DNA from: Pancytospora philotis
Taxonomy: Eukaryota; Microsporidia
Reading direction: 5' to 3'
DNA: 27,247 nucleotides
Assembly: GCA_023647555.1 (NCBI GenBank)
Contig: JALRLY010000222.1
Coordinates: forward strand, 1-27,247
In this document: in pieces, positions 8,755 to 16,688 of the stretch
How positions within the stretch are numbered: position 1 is the stretch's first letter
How the letters are laid out: each line of letters begins with the position of its first letter
The notes under the pieces: model-generated
What the model was told of the DNA's origin: nothing
The model's database searches: none
The model's input: the letters and a program-made list of their open reading frames with translations, nothing else
Position numbers and translations under genes: made by a program

Positions 8755-9189
8755 GTGGCTGCAAAGAGCTAGCCGTTAAGATGTTCTCCTTTCAAACCAG
8801 TATTGATTGGTCACTGCGGGATATTCCATATAAAGTGCATCCCATTCATTAAATGATGCTGAATAAGAACCCTATCATGCCTTCTCCTAACATGGTTCAC
8901 TTAGTTCAGGAGTGCGTCCTATTTAACCAGCACGTTCAAAATTAGAGCTGGTGGTGCAGCGCTCTTTGATTCTGCGTGTGCACAGCACTATCTATGTGCA
9001 TCCTGCCAACGCGGCCCATTTGCATGCGAACAGTTCATTGAGAAATAGGCATCCCAGCGATCGAAACATAACATAAGCATGCTGCTGGCTGCGCTTTGAA
9101 CCAGCTCACATCGCACGGCAATGCAGCAGCCCTATGAGCGGTCCGCGCCGCCCTCGGCAAATGGCAAAACACCAGAATACTAGAATAAT
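8755..9189. other. Intergenic gap, nothing recognised
   Basis: The stretch lies between the upstream element of the 326-aa gene and the stop of the homeobox gene. No open frame with a convincing start, no tRNA-like B box, no snRNA-like block and no repeat was seen. Confidence 0.6.
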
Positions 9190-10086
9190 TTACTTCCTGG
9201 AATGAAAATTCGAGCTGGGCGGGTACAGATGGTAGTCGGGGTTGCTGCTGCGCCGGCCGCCGTATGTGCCGTCGAGCCGCGCGTCGTGCGCGGGGCCGCC
9301 TCTCTGCGGTTGGTTATAGTACATGTATCTGCTGTCGTTCGGAGCGTACTGGCCGTCGCCCGGGAACGCATCGCGCGGCGACGCCGCGAACTGCTTGCTC
9401 TCCGGCTGCGCGTAGCCGCGGTAGTAGCGCGGGTCCTCGGGCGAGTAGTACGCGCCCGCGCTCTGCAGCGGCGAGAAGCCGTAGTCGTCGTAGCCGTCGT
9501 AGCGCTCCGGCGCGTAGTAGTCGTTGATCGGCGTGTTCAGCGTCTCCATCAGATCGGGCCGCGGCGAGCTCGGCTTCTTCGCGGGCGGCGCCGCGCTGTT
9601 GAGGTATATGTCGCCCATCTGGATCTCCGGCTCCTTCATCTTCTTCAGCTTCGCGCGCCGGTTCTGGAACCAGATCTGCACCTGGCGCTGCGTCATGCCG
9701 AGCTCCGCCGACAGCCGCTGCCGCAGCGCCTTGTCCGGCTTGAGGATGGTCCGCGACACGCGCTCGAGCACGTCGAGCTGCTTCGGCGACGTCCGGTTCC
9801 GCGGCTTGCTGTCGATTATGTGGAAGTTCGACGCGTACGGCCGCAGCGCGTTCGGGTAGTAGTACGGCGGGTACGCGTTCGCCGCGCCGCCCATGTAGTA
9901 GCCGTCCGTTGGCGGCGGCCGCTGGTACTCGCGCGCGTCGTCGTACGCGTGCGCGCCAGCGCCGCCGGGCTCGCCGCCGCTCTGCTCGTCGGGCCCCTGC
10001 GCTGCGTAGCCCTTCCCCTTGTACTCGTATCCGCTGCCGTCGGCGCCCATGCTGCCGCTGGCTTTGTTCTTCTCCTTCTCCTCCAT
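9190..10086 (-). CDS. Homeodomain transcription factor, 298 aa
   Basis: Residues about 92-151 form a typical 60-residue homeodomain without a TALE insertion. Arg is at homeodomain position 5, Leu at 16, and the recognition helix QVQIWFQNRRAKLKK carries Trp48, Gln50, Asn51 and Arg53. Gln50 predicts preference for TAAT-type sites. The flanks are low-complexity: a Gly/Tyr/Lys-rich N-terminus and a Tyr/Pro/Ser/Arg-rich C-terminal tail (about 160-298), probably disordered. Families of such genes are known in microsporidia and are presumed nuclear DNA-binding regulators. The open frame runs up to a TTG at 10212, but the ATG at 10086 is the first in frame and has GGGG just upstream, so it is preferred. 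The 868-base upstream gap is the longest single stretch without a convincing gene in the window and holds a cluster of TAAT cores. Domain assignment is secure; target genes are unknown. Confidence 0.95.
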   Translation of the reverse strand: MEEKEKNKASGSMGADGSGYEYKGKGYAAQGPDEQSGGEPGGAGAHAYDDAREYQRPPPTDGYYMGGAANAYPPYYYPNALRPYASNFHIIDSKPRNRTSPKQLDVLERVSRTILKPDKALRQRLSAELGMTQRQVQIWFQNRRAKLKKMKEPEIQMGDIYLNSAAPPAKKPSSPRPDLMETLNTPINDYYAPERYDGYDDYGFSPLQSAGAYYSPEDPRYYRGYAQPESKQFAASPRDAFPGDGQYAPNDSRYMYYNQPQRGGPAHDARLDGTYGGRRSSNPDYHLYPPSSNFHSRK

Positions 10087-10268
10087 ACCCCTAATTTGTG
10101 GGATTTTCTTCTTGCTTGGTAAAATGGAATCAAAATCTTTCAAAGCGCCCGTGCCAGAAATGGCGCGCGCGCCGCGGCGCCGGGGCAGCGCCCGGTGCGC
10201 AGACAGCGCCAATAGCCTACAGCAGCTCTTATCCAGCTATTCACCCACCCGCAAATATGCCACTGGCC

Positions 10269-10334
10269 ATTAATGAATAGCTGAATATTTTAATTTAGAT
10301 TGTAATAAATGGTATGATTTAATAAAAGTAATTA
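10269..10334. promoter_or_regulatory. Cluster of homeodomain-type TAAT cores
   Basis: TAAT occurs at 10271, 10291, 10303, 10320 and 10329, with ATTA at 10269 and a palindromic TAATTA at 10329-10334, all within 66 bases and roughly 180-250 bases upstream of the homeobox ATG. Gln50 homeodomains bind such cores, so autoregulation is possible. The block is A/T-rich, so chance is a real alternative. Confidence 0.3.
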
Positions 10335-10497
10335 CATGCAGGTTTATTGATATACTGCTCTGCTTACAAATTTTGCATCGCCCGTCTGCACAGTGCCTGC
10401 GAAAAATCGCTAATGCAAAGAGACTAAACAGTAGCTCGCCATCATCGCGGGTCATCAACCTACGAAATATCCCATCAGTAATGAACGCATAAAGCAA

Positions 10498-10719
10498 CTA
10501 TTTCGGCTCTGCAGTAAAGCCCGTTCGCAGCGCAATATAAAACAGGTATATGTACAGTAAAATGCATGCTGCAGCGCTCGCGGCTCGCGGTGATGGTGAA
10601 ACAACTATAGTGTCCGAGCATAAAGGCAATTCTGCGGCGGTAACTGCCGCATTCTGACTCAGTACGCGCTCGACCCGATGACGCAACTTCCCGCATTCTC
10701 GGCAAAATGCGCCGCGCAT
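10498..10719 (-). CDS. Weak candidate small protein, 73 aa
   Basis: The ATG at 10719 opens 73 codons. The product begins MRGAFCRECGKLRHRV, with one CxxC pair resembling half of a zinc ribbon, and has one hydrophobic stretch near residues 46-63 (AACILLYIYLFYIAL) that could span a membrane. There is no AAATTT or CCC element at the start, unlike the convincing genes around it, and no second Cys pair to complete a zinc site. It may well be chance, and is listed so that it can be tested. Confidence 0.2.
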   Translation of the reverse strand: MRGAFCRECGKLRHRVERVLSQNAAVTAAELPLCSDTIVVSPSPRAASAAACILLYIYLFYIALRTGFTAEPK

Positions 10720-10954
10720 CAACCGTGATTGGCACTAAAGCATAGCCCTAAAAAATCAGATGGAACGAGCCAAATACCGGAGTGCACTAACACACATGGG
10801 CGCGACCGGCGCTCGCAGCAGTCTGATGTGCGCCAAGATACGACAAATTTTTACGAGCAAAATGCGATCAGAAAATATTTCATCACAGATTTGTTGAAGC
10901 GCGCGGCATCATTTCTGTGGACGGGCAGCGAAGAAGAGCTAGGGCAGCGATTTA

Positions 10955-12364
10955 TTAAGGATAGATCCGGTTCGGGTCGCGCGGGTAGAGCGTGAAGTAG
11001 CGTATGTCGTCGAAGCTGAAGTAGGACTTGAGCAGGCGCTCGAGCCCGATCCCGCAGCCGGCGTGCGGCGGCACGCCGTACTTGAAGCAGTCGAGGTAAA
11101 ACTGGATGGACGTGGGGTTCAGGCCGCGCTTGACGACGGCGGCCTCGAGGTCCTCGTAGGCCGTGATGCGCCGCGCGCCGGAGAGAATCTCCTCGCCGCG
11201 CATGATGAAGTCGTAGGAATGCGACTTCCCGGTGCTCTTGTCGACGTACGTGTAGAACGCGCGCTGCATCTCCGGGTACTCCACGACCACGAACAGATCG
11301 ACGCCGTGCTTCTCCTTCACGATCTCGCCCAGGATCTTCTCGGCCTCGCGCGAGAAATCGTCCTCGTAGCCGACGGCCACGCCGCGCGCCCGCAGGAGGT
11401 CCACCGCGTCGTGGTGCGTGATGACCACGGGCTCCGCCTCGTAGACCAGGTCCGCAAACGGCCGGTAGCCCCTGATGATCTCGATCTCGCGCGCGTAGCG
11501 GCGCTTCACCGCGTCCAGCACGTGCACGATCGCCGAGTACACGAACCGCACCGCCTCGCGGTAGTCCCGGTCGATCTCCATCTCGAAGTCGACGCCGACG
11601 AACTCAGACAGGTACCTGTTGATGTTCGACTGCTCCGCGCGGTACACGTGCCCGATCTCGAAGACGCGCCGCATCCCGCCGGCGATCGCCATCTGCTTAT
11701 ACAGCTGCGGGCTCTGCGCAAGGTACGCGGTCTTCCCAAAATAGTCCATGGAGAAGAGATTCGAGCCGCCCTCCGAGCCCGACTGGATGATCTTCGTGGT
11801 GCTGATCTCGCTGAACCCGTTCTCGAGCGCGTACTCCAGGAACGCCCCGCGGAAGCCGCTCACGACGCGGAAGATCGCCTGCGTCTGCGCCATGCGGAGG
11901 TCGAGGAAGCGGTTGTCGAGGCGCAGCGAGTAGCTGACGTTGCAGATGCTCGGGTTCTTCTCGCGCTCCTCCGCCGTCGCCGACGCGTCCTTGAGCGAGA
12001 ACGGCAGCGGCGCGACCGACGCGCTGATCAGCGCCAGCTCCTCGATGTCCAGCTCGATGCTGGACTTGCTGCACGCACCGACCGGCGTCGCGACCTTGCG
12101 CACGCGCCCGACCACCTCCACGTAGGACTCCAGGTTGAGGGTCCGCGGGTTCACCGCGTCCTCCCCCAGGCCCTCCTTGGGCAGCTCGTAGATCAGCTGC
12201 AGCGTGTCGATGCCCTCGCGCAGCACGATGAACGCGAACTTGCGCATGCAGCGCACCGTGCTCACGAAACCACGCACGCGCACGCGCTTCTCGTCGAAGC
12301 TCTCGTCCAGATCGGCCACGAGCGTCCTCTCGGTCAGCGTCATCTCGTTTAGCTTCGTGTCCAT
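10955..12364 (-). CDS. DARS: Aspartyl-tRNA synthetase, cytosolic type, 469 aa
   Basis: A class IIb synthetase that charges tRNA-Asp. An N-terminal OB-fold (about residues 27-112) for anticodon binding includes VRVRGFVSTVR. The catalytic core follows, with a motif-1 region near 165-190, the aspartate-specific SEGGSNLF loop and AYLAQSPQLYKQM (about 213-225), motif 2 YRAEQSN (about 241-247) and motif 3 GCGIGLERLL (436-445). It ends in RDPNRIYP, as AspRS proteins of the archaeal/eukaryotic kind do. A long N-terminal extension is absent. The open frame begins at a GTG at 12391, but the ATG at 12364 directly follows AAAAATTTACCC, so it is chosen. Codon third positions are strongly G/C, as in the other conserved genes. 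AsnRS is the nearest alternative, but the motifs and the QSPQLYKQM block favour AspRS. Confidence 0.95.
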   Translation of the reverse strand: MDTKLNEMTLTERTLVADLDESFDEKRVRVRGFVSTVRCMRKFAFIVLREGIDTLQLIYELPKEGLGEDAVNPRTLNLESYVEVVGRVRKVATPVGACSKSSIELDIEELALISASVAPLPFSLKDASATAEEREKNPSICNVSYSLRLDNRFLDLRMAQTQAIFRVVSGFRGAFLEYALENGFSEISTTKIIQSGSEGGSNLFSMDYFGKTAYLAQSPQLYKQMAIAGGMRRVFEIGHVYRAEQSNINRYLSEFVGVDFEMEIDRDYREAVRFVYSAIVHVLDAVKRRYAREIEIIRGYRPFADLVYEAEPVVITHHDAVDLLRARGVAVGYEDDFSREAEKILGEIVKEKHGVDLFVVVEYPEMQRAFYTYVDKSTGKSHSYDFIMRGEEILSGARRITAYEDLEAAVVKRGLNPTSIQFYLDCFKYGVPPHAGCGIGLERLLKSYFSFDDIRYFTLYPRDPNRIYP

Positions 12365-12376
12365 GGGTAAATTTTT
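12365..12376 (-). promoter_or_regulatory. Start-proximal AAAAATTT-ACCC element of AspRS
   Basis: On the minus strand AAAAATTTACCC abuts the ATG at 12364 and rules out the upstream GTG extension. Confidence 0.8.
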
Positions 12377-12803
12377 GCCGGCGCCGTTCACAGTGCCGCT
12401 GGGGCTTTACTGGATTCTTTCCAATTGGATCCCAGGCTGGCTATATTCTTTTGTGAGTCTTGTATGGTGGTCCGCACGACAAGCAGATCAGTTTTGCTGC
12501 AATCTTTTACGATTTGCAGTTGTAGTCCACCTGTGATCTCCTGCACGGGCACTGCTGATGCCGGGCGCGGTCTTATTACAGAACGACGTTCTAGGCACAT
12601 TAAATTCGATATTTCGCCGAAACTGACTGCGATCCTACTGATAGGATTCCTTTAGGCGGTCCACAACGATTGCTGTGCATAAGCACCACTGCGCTTAACA
12701 ATTGTGAATCAAACCTGGAAAACTCTTACGCACACAGCCCGCCACAAGTCCCTCGCCGCGGCAAGTTTGCACCGCCAGATGGCACCGCCGCGCAACGCAG
12801 CCC
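12377..12803. other. Intergenic gap between divergent AspRS and Tim17/22-like genes
   Basis: It holds one ATG-started minus-strand frame of 70 codons (12388-12600) that stops just before the AspRS element. It has an AATTTA next to its ATG but no recognisable domain, so it is not called. A short inverted repeat, ATCCTA with TAGGAT, lies near 12630-12650. Nothing else was recognised. Confidence 0.5.
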
Positions 12804-13154
12804 ATGAAAAACTTTTTGCAGAATCTGTATCGCGACGTGGCGGAGGAGGCCGCGTCCTCGTTCATATTCGGCGCCTCGACCGCGGCCGCGAAGGGCGCCC
12901 TGGGCAACAGCAGCAACATCATCGCCACGCAGGTCCAGGCGCTGCGCCGCGGCATCGAGCAGGCCAAGTACGCCGTCGCCTACACGGTCGTCTCGGCCGT
13001 GCTCGCGCGCCTCCGCGTACGGGCCAGGCTCGCGGCGTGCATGGCGCTCTTCATCTCCTCGTACCTGACGGGCCTCAGAAACGGCGTGCGCTTCGCCCTC
13101 AAAAACGGGCTGTTCGGCCTCGCCATGAACATCCTGTCCCACGCCTACGGGTAG
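12804..13154 (+). CDS. Small membrane protein, probable Tim17/Tim22/Tim23 family, 116 aa
   Basis: The ATG at 12804 follows CCC directly. The protein has several Gly/Ala-rich hydrophobic stretches: about residues 14-32 (SFIFGASTAAAKGAL), about 57-68, about 75-89 and about 95-110. The order resembles the Tim17/22 fold: a first small-residue helix, then SAVLARLRVRARLAA before the last two helices, with TGLRNG where Tim proteins have a small-residue turn. Tim22 inserts carrier proteins into the mitochondrial inner membrane, and reduced Tim proteins act in mitosomes. The family usually runs 130-200 residues, so this copy is short. The classical Gly-rich signature is weak, so the assignment rests on pattern rather than clear identity. 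AATAAA lies 22 bases past the stop, and the gap to the convergent SNARE gene is only 40 bases. Confidence 0.5.
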   Translation: MKNFLQNLYRDVAEEAASSFIFGASTAAAKGALGNSSNIIATQVQALRRGIEQAKYAVAYTVVSAVLARLRVRARLAACMALFISSYLTGLRNGVRFALKNGLFGLAMNILSHAYG

Positions 13155-13194
13155 CGCCGGCGCGCCGCTGTGAGTAATAAAGCTTGCGTTTAAT

Positions 13195-13872
13195 TTACTT
13201 GTAGAAATAGTGCAGAAAGAGCAGCACGAACGACAGGCACAGCAGGACCGTGAAGGCCGCGCGCCGCATGATGCTCCCGCTGTCGAAGTCGGCATCGGCC
13301 GCGATCTTGTCGTACGTCTCGACGGTGCTCCCCGCGCTCGCGCACACCGCGTCGATCCGCTCGTCCTGCACGAGCAGGTTCTCGTTGATCGCCTTCTGCA
13401 CCGCCTCGATCTTCAGAATCCGCGACCGCGTGGCCTCGTAGCGCTGGCCCTCGGTGATGCGCTTGTTCTCGCGCTCGAGCGCGCGGTCCACGCCGATCTC
13501 CTGGCAGCTGGCCGGCCGCTCGGGGCGCAGCTCGAGCTCCTCGCTGCTCACTCTGTTCTTCGCGGCCCGCAGCCTCCGGCTCAGCCCGAGCAGCCGCAGA
13601 TTCAGGATCTGCTTCACGCCCTCGTAGTGCGCGCCGATGTCTGCAGCGCCCTCGAGCCGCACAGAGTCCAGGACGGCGCTCATCTGGCTCTGCAGCTTCA
13701 CAAACTCCTCCTCCACGGCCAGCACCGCCCGGAAGGTGCCGTTGCGCTCCAGGCGCTGCCGCAGGGCGCCGATGCTTCTGTTGAATGTGTTGTAGAAGCT
13801 CGTCTCCGGCTCGCGCACGGGCTCCTGGCGCGCCATGTCCACATATCCGAAAAACTCCTCCGTCCTGTCCAT
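13195..13872 (-). CDS. SED5: Qa-SNARE, Sed5/syntaxin-5-like, 225 aa
   Basis: A tail-anchored SNARE with a heptad-patterned SNARE motif at about residues 142-202, including ILKIEAVQKAINENLLVQDE. Gln169 in LLVQDERID fits the ionic zero-layer Gln of Qa-SNAREs. It is followed by a C-terminal membrane anchor (about 205-223) and a four-residue lumenal end. The N-terminus MDRTEEFF matches the DRTxEF N-peptide of Sed5/syntaxin 5, which binds the SM protein Sly1; Sly1 is encoded at 19498-21012. The frame stays open to an ATG at 13941, but starting at 13872 puts the N-peptide at the very N-terminus, as in the family, so it is preferred. The Habc region is degenerate. Role: ER-Golgi and intra-Golgi fusion. 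Ufe1/syntaxin 18 is the main alternative, but it lacks this N-peptide. Confidence 0.75.
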   Translation of the reverse strand: MDRTEEFFGYVDMARQEPVREPETSFYNTFNRSIGALRQRLERNGTFRAVLAVEEEFVKLQSQMSAVLDSVRLEGAADIGAHYEGVKQILNLRLLGLSRRLRAAKNRVSSEELELRPERPASCQEIGVDRALERENKRITEGQRYEATRSRILKIEAVQKAINENLLVQDERIDAVCASAGSTVETYDKIAADADFDSGSIMRRAAFTVLLCLSFVLLFLHYFYK

Positions 13873-14019
13873 CCGGTGCGGGGCTCGCATTTGCTGCCTG
13901 CGTTGTGCATCTAGAAGCGCTGATGCGAACAAAGACCGCATTAGCGCAGAATAATGAAAGTTGCAACGTAATCGTACTTTATTGATTTATCCGTGGCCGT
14001 TTTCTGGCGCAGCGCCCCG

Positions 14020-15444
14020 CTACTTCCGCAGATGCGGCGGCACGTACGAGCTCGCATCGGAGCGCGGGCTCGCATCCGCGCTCGTGTTCGCGTTCTCCTT
14101 GGTGTCGACGCGGCGAGCCCAGGCCGAGGGCTGCGGCGCGGCGGGGGCCGGCGGTGCGGCCGCGCGGTTGTTGACCCACAGGTTCTTGCGGCGCTCCTCG
14201 CGCTCCTGCTCCTCGAGGATGCGCTGCCGCTCCAGCGCCTCGCGGCGCTCCTGCTCGTGCTTCTCGCGCACGCTCTGCTGCAGCTCCGCGGCCAGCCGCT
14301 CGATGCACGGCCTGCGCTCGGTGTAGAGGCGCCGCTTCGCCTCGTGGGCCGCGTTGCGCTCCTCGAACGCGCGCGCCCTGAGGCGGTTGCGCTCCTCGAG
14401 GCAGTCGTCAGCGAACGCGATGCTGGCGTTGTTGTACAGCCATTTGAAGCGCCGGTACGGCTCGGAGAATCTGTTGGCGAACTCCGGTGCCGCGGGGGCG
14501 GGCGCCTCGGGCTCAGGGACCGCAGGCGCAGCAGCCGGGTGCGGCTCCTTCACGGCCGGCGCAGCGGCGCGCGGCACAAACTGCACCACCTCCCGCTCGA
14601 CACGCGGCTCGTACATGGCCGCGATCTGGAATACCCGCGCCGAAACGCGCTGGTGCTCGTACGCGCCGACGGTCACCTTGTCGCCATCGACGGTGAAGCC
14701 GATCCCGTTCTTACGCAGGAAGCCCAGAAAATCTATGTCGAACGGTACGGGCGCGCCGCTCGCGGTGGCCTCGATCAGCCGGTTCCACTGCGGAATCCCC
14801 TTGAACTCGCCGGGCGGGAACTCCTTGCCGGCGAACAGCTCGTCCAGCGCGGCGGGCCGCAGGCCGCAGAGCAGCTCCGTGCACGCAGGCTCGTGCTTGA
14901 TGGTCGCGCACTTGCGCAGGAACTCGAACTCGCCGCTGCTCATCTTCACGGGCTCGAGGCCGTCCAGGATGCTCATGCAGTTCAGGTAGTTGTAGAAGCT
15001 GTGCGCGCGCTTGAACAGCTGCGCCACGCTCTTGAAGTAGCGCGCCGCCTGCGCGCGCGAAATGAAGCGCCCGTTGCGGGCCGTCAGCGCCGAGACGGTG
15101 CGGGCCACGAGGAACGTCTGGAACGGCGCTTTCTGGGCGGCCAGCAGCCTCGCGAAGAAGCCGATCAGCGTGTCCATGCCGCCGAAGCCCCTGCTCTCCG
15201 CAACGGCCTCCAGCAGCGCCTCAGAGACGCGCTGGTACTCCGCCGTGCTCTGCGCGATGCCGCTCTCCTCGCGCTCCAAAATTTTCAGCAGGCTCTCCGC
15301 GCTCTGTAGCTCGACGAGCCGCTTCACGGCGGGCTCGAGGTAGCGCCGGTCCTCGCGGTACTGCTCGAACACGGCCGCGGGGTCGTCTATGTGGTCCAGC
15401 GCACTGCTCCCGACGCCAGAACTGAGACTGAAGCGGGCGGGCAT
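14020..15444 (-). CDS. Possible reduced eIF3a-like translation factor, 474 aa
   Basis: The ATG at 15444 follows GCAAAATTTTACCC by six bases. Residues about 20-270 are helical and end in a segment (FLRKNGIGFTVDGDKVTV) that could be the winged-helix end of a PCI domain. An Ala/Pro-rich linker (about 293-321) follows, then a long Arg/Glu-rich coiled coil (about 348-420) like the central helical region of eIF3a. A disordered tail ends in SSYVPPHLRK. The YVPPHLR motif recurs in translation-associated proteins such as Ded1. Together this suggests the scaffold subunit of initiation factor 3, in a form about half the usual length. I cannot confirm the PCI fold by eye. Another RNA-bound translation protein is possible. 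Confidence 0.4.
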   Translation of the reverse strand: MPARFSLSSGVGSSALDHIDDPAAVFEQYREDRRYLEPAVKRLVELQSAESLLKILEREESGIAQSTAEYQRVSEALLEAVAESRGFGGMDTLIGFFARLLAAQKAPFQTFLVARTVSALTARNGRFISRAQAARYFKSVAQLFKRAHSFYNYLNCMSILDGLEPVKMSSGEFEFLRKCATIKHEPACTELLCGLRPAALDELFAGKEFPPGEFKGIPQWNRLIEATASGAPVPFDIDFLGFLRKNGIGFTVDGDKVTVGAYEHQRVSARVFQIAAMYEPRVEREVVQFVPRAAAPAVKEPHPAAAPAVPEPEAPAPAAPEFANRFSEPYRRFKWLYNNASIAFADDCLEERNRLRARAFEERNAAHEAKRRLYTERRPCIERLAAELQQSVREKHEQERREALERQRILEEQEREERRKNLWVNNRAAAPPAPAAPQPSAWARRVDTKENANTSADASPRSDASSYVPPHLRK

Positions 15445-15450
15445 GCGAAT

Positions 15451-15464
15451 GGGTAAAATTTTGC
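15451..15464 (-). promoter_or_regulatory. Start-proximal AAAATTTT-ACCC element
   Basis: On the minus strand GCAAAATTTTACCC ends six bases before the ATG at 15444. Confidence 0.75.
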
Positions 15465-15506
15465 AACCGCTCTTACCGGGCAGAGGAGAAGTGGTTGTGC
15501 TTTAAA

Positions 15507-16124
15507 TTATTCTTTATTCATCTGCCGCGCCACGACGTCGCGGGCGTGCAGCTGGCCCTTGCTGTACCGGATCCCGACCACGGCGCCGGCGCCGAGCACC
15601 AGCACCACGAGGATGATCAGCAGAAAGTCCACCAGGCTGCGCCGCTTGATGTACGTGTGCTTCACGGGGTGCTTGAACTGGAAGTTGATGCTCAGCGCCT
15701 CCGTGGCGTCCTCCTGGTAGAAGATCTTGTTCCGCAGCGCGTTCGACTCGAGGAACAGGACGTGGTTCCCGACGAACTCGGCGCGCAGCGGCGTGTCGCT
15801 GTCGTAGCGCAGCCGGAAGAAGTTCACCTCGCTCAGCTCGCGCTGCGTGATCGGATCCTTGAAGTTCTTTATGCGGATCCGCCGCCCGTCCGCCGAGATC
15901 ACCATCTCGTACACGTACTTGCAGAGCTGCCGCGCGTCGTAGCAGTAGTAGCGCGGCGAGGCGCCGTGCACGTTCTTGAGGTGCGCACGCGCGATGTAGT
16001 AGTCCTGGCTCTTCGCATGCGCCTCGTTGATCAGCTCCACGAAGCCGCGCTGCGTGAACGCCTCGTTGCAGCTGGCGTCGAGGGCGCAGCGTTCGCCTCC
16101 CTTTTTCTCGAGCGGTGCGTGCAT
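15507..16124 (-). CDS. Tail-anchored membrane protein of unknown function, 205 aa
   Basis: The ATG at 16124 is the only in-frame methionine near the N-terminus; the upstream extension to 16241 would need a GTG start. GGG lies about 13 bases upstream. A soluble N-terminal region of about 160 residues is rich in Tyr, Arg and Asn and includes KNFKDPITQREL. One hydrophobic helix at about 165-185 (FLLIILVVLVLGAGAVVG) follows, flanked by basic residues (KRR before, RYSKG after), with a short basic tail of about 20 residues. Without a signal peptide, the N-terminus probably faces the cytosol. The anchor resembles that of SNAREs, but no heptad SNARE motif is visible. The stop is 63 bases from the start of the eIF3a-like gene on the same strand. 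Confidence 0.7.
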   Translation of the reverse strand: MHAPLEKKGGERCALDASCNEAFTQRGFVELINEAHAKSQDYYIARAHLKNVHGASPRYYCYDARQLCKYVYEMVISADGRRIRIKNFKDPITQRELSEVNFFRLRYDSDTPLRAEFVGNHVLFLESNALRNKIFYQEDATEALSINFQFKHPVKHTYIKRRSLVDFLLIILVVLVLGAGAVVGIRYSKGQLHARDVVARQMNKE

Positions 16125-16215
16125 CTCCGCGGCATCCCGCGCCGTAATAAACACACGCTGAAACAAGCGTGCCGCCCGGCCAATCGCCGCGTGTTTCAGA
16201 ATGCGCGCTGCAGCG

Positions 16216-16431
16216 CTAAGCAAAATAGGGCGCGTACGCACGCTCGGGATCTATGCTGAAATACTTGATCGTGGCGCCGGGGACGTACACAAGGCCGCCG
16301 GCTGTCTCTATCTGCAGGTTCATGCAGGCGTCGCAGGACCGCAGCGTGCCCTCGTACCGCCCGTGCGTCGCCTCTACGCTTACTGCCTCGTCGGTGCTGT
16401 CGCACAGGCTTTTCACAATCGGCGATAGCAT
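16216..16431 (-). CDS. Minimal LSm/Sm-fold protein, 71 aa
   Basis: The ATG at 16431 follows CCC directly. The product has an Sm1-like block, RYEGTLRSCDACMN (about residues 25-38), with the Gly, Asp and Met-Asn typical of the family. A very short linker leads to an Sm2-like block, YVPGATIKYFSID (about 49-61). Sm/LSm proteins form heptameric rings for mRNA decay or snRNP assembly. SCDxxMN and PGATIKY are closest in pattern to LSm4, with SmD3 and LSm2 as alternatives. Sm2 normally has an Arg-Gly; here it is Pro-Gly. There is no Arg/Gly or Gln-rich tail, and the linker between Sm1 and Sm2 is almost absent, so this is close to a bare fold. Confidence 0.75.
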   Translation of the reverse strand: MLSPIVKSLCDSTDEAVSVEATHGRYEGTLRSCDACMNLQIETAGGLVYVPGATIKYFSIDPERAYAPYFA

Positions 16432-16688
16432 GGGCTCGCGTTCATCCTAGTATTATTGGTCTATGGGATGACGTGGATCGGGTTATTCTGATGCGGTTTG
16501 CAGATTTCTTGCCCCGAATGTGTCTAAAGTAAAGTTTTGACCATCGAACTCTCGGTGATTGCGATTCTTCGCATTTTAGATCGCTTCTATGTTCTATGCC
16601 ACGAGCAGTGCGCAGTATGTACCATTGGCAACCACACTGATCGAGTGATCACCGCCTGCGCATCATTCGAACCCCCGTCGGACCCCCA

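Larger units (their letters stand above)
10087..10954. other. Long gap upstream of the homeobox gene
   Basis: 868 bases lie between the homeobox start and the AspRS stop. It contains an A/T-rich block with several TAAT cores at 10269-10334 and one weak small open frame (10498-10719, listed separately). The homeobox frame stays open to 10212 but without an ATG. No RNA gene was recognised. Confidence 0.6.

Noticed and set aside
9202..10122. 306-codon plus-strand frame opposite the homeobox gene
   Set aside because: Val/Arg-repeat product typical of an antisense reading of biased codons.
11063..12352. 429-codon plus-strand frame opposite AspRS
   Set aside because: Shadow of G/C-rich codons; AspRS motifs are clear on the other strand.
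12388..12600. 70-codon ATG-started minus-strand frame just upstream of AspRS
   Set aside because: Only a weak A/T element and no recognisable family; not enough to call.
12704..13177. 157-codon plus-strand frame overlapping the Tim17/22-like gene
   Set aside because: Arg/Pro/His-rich product in another frame; the 12804 frame has membrane helices and a CCC-ATG start.
13993..15309. 438-codon plus-strand frame opposite the eIF3a-like gene
   Set aside because: Shadow frame; the minus-strand product has a coiled coil, a YVPPHLR tail and a start element.
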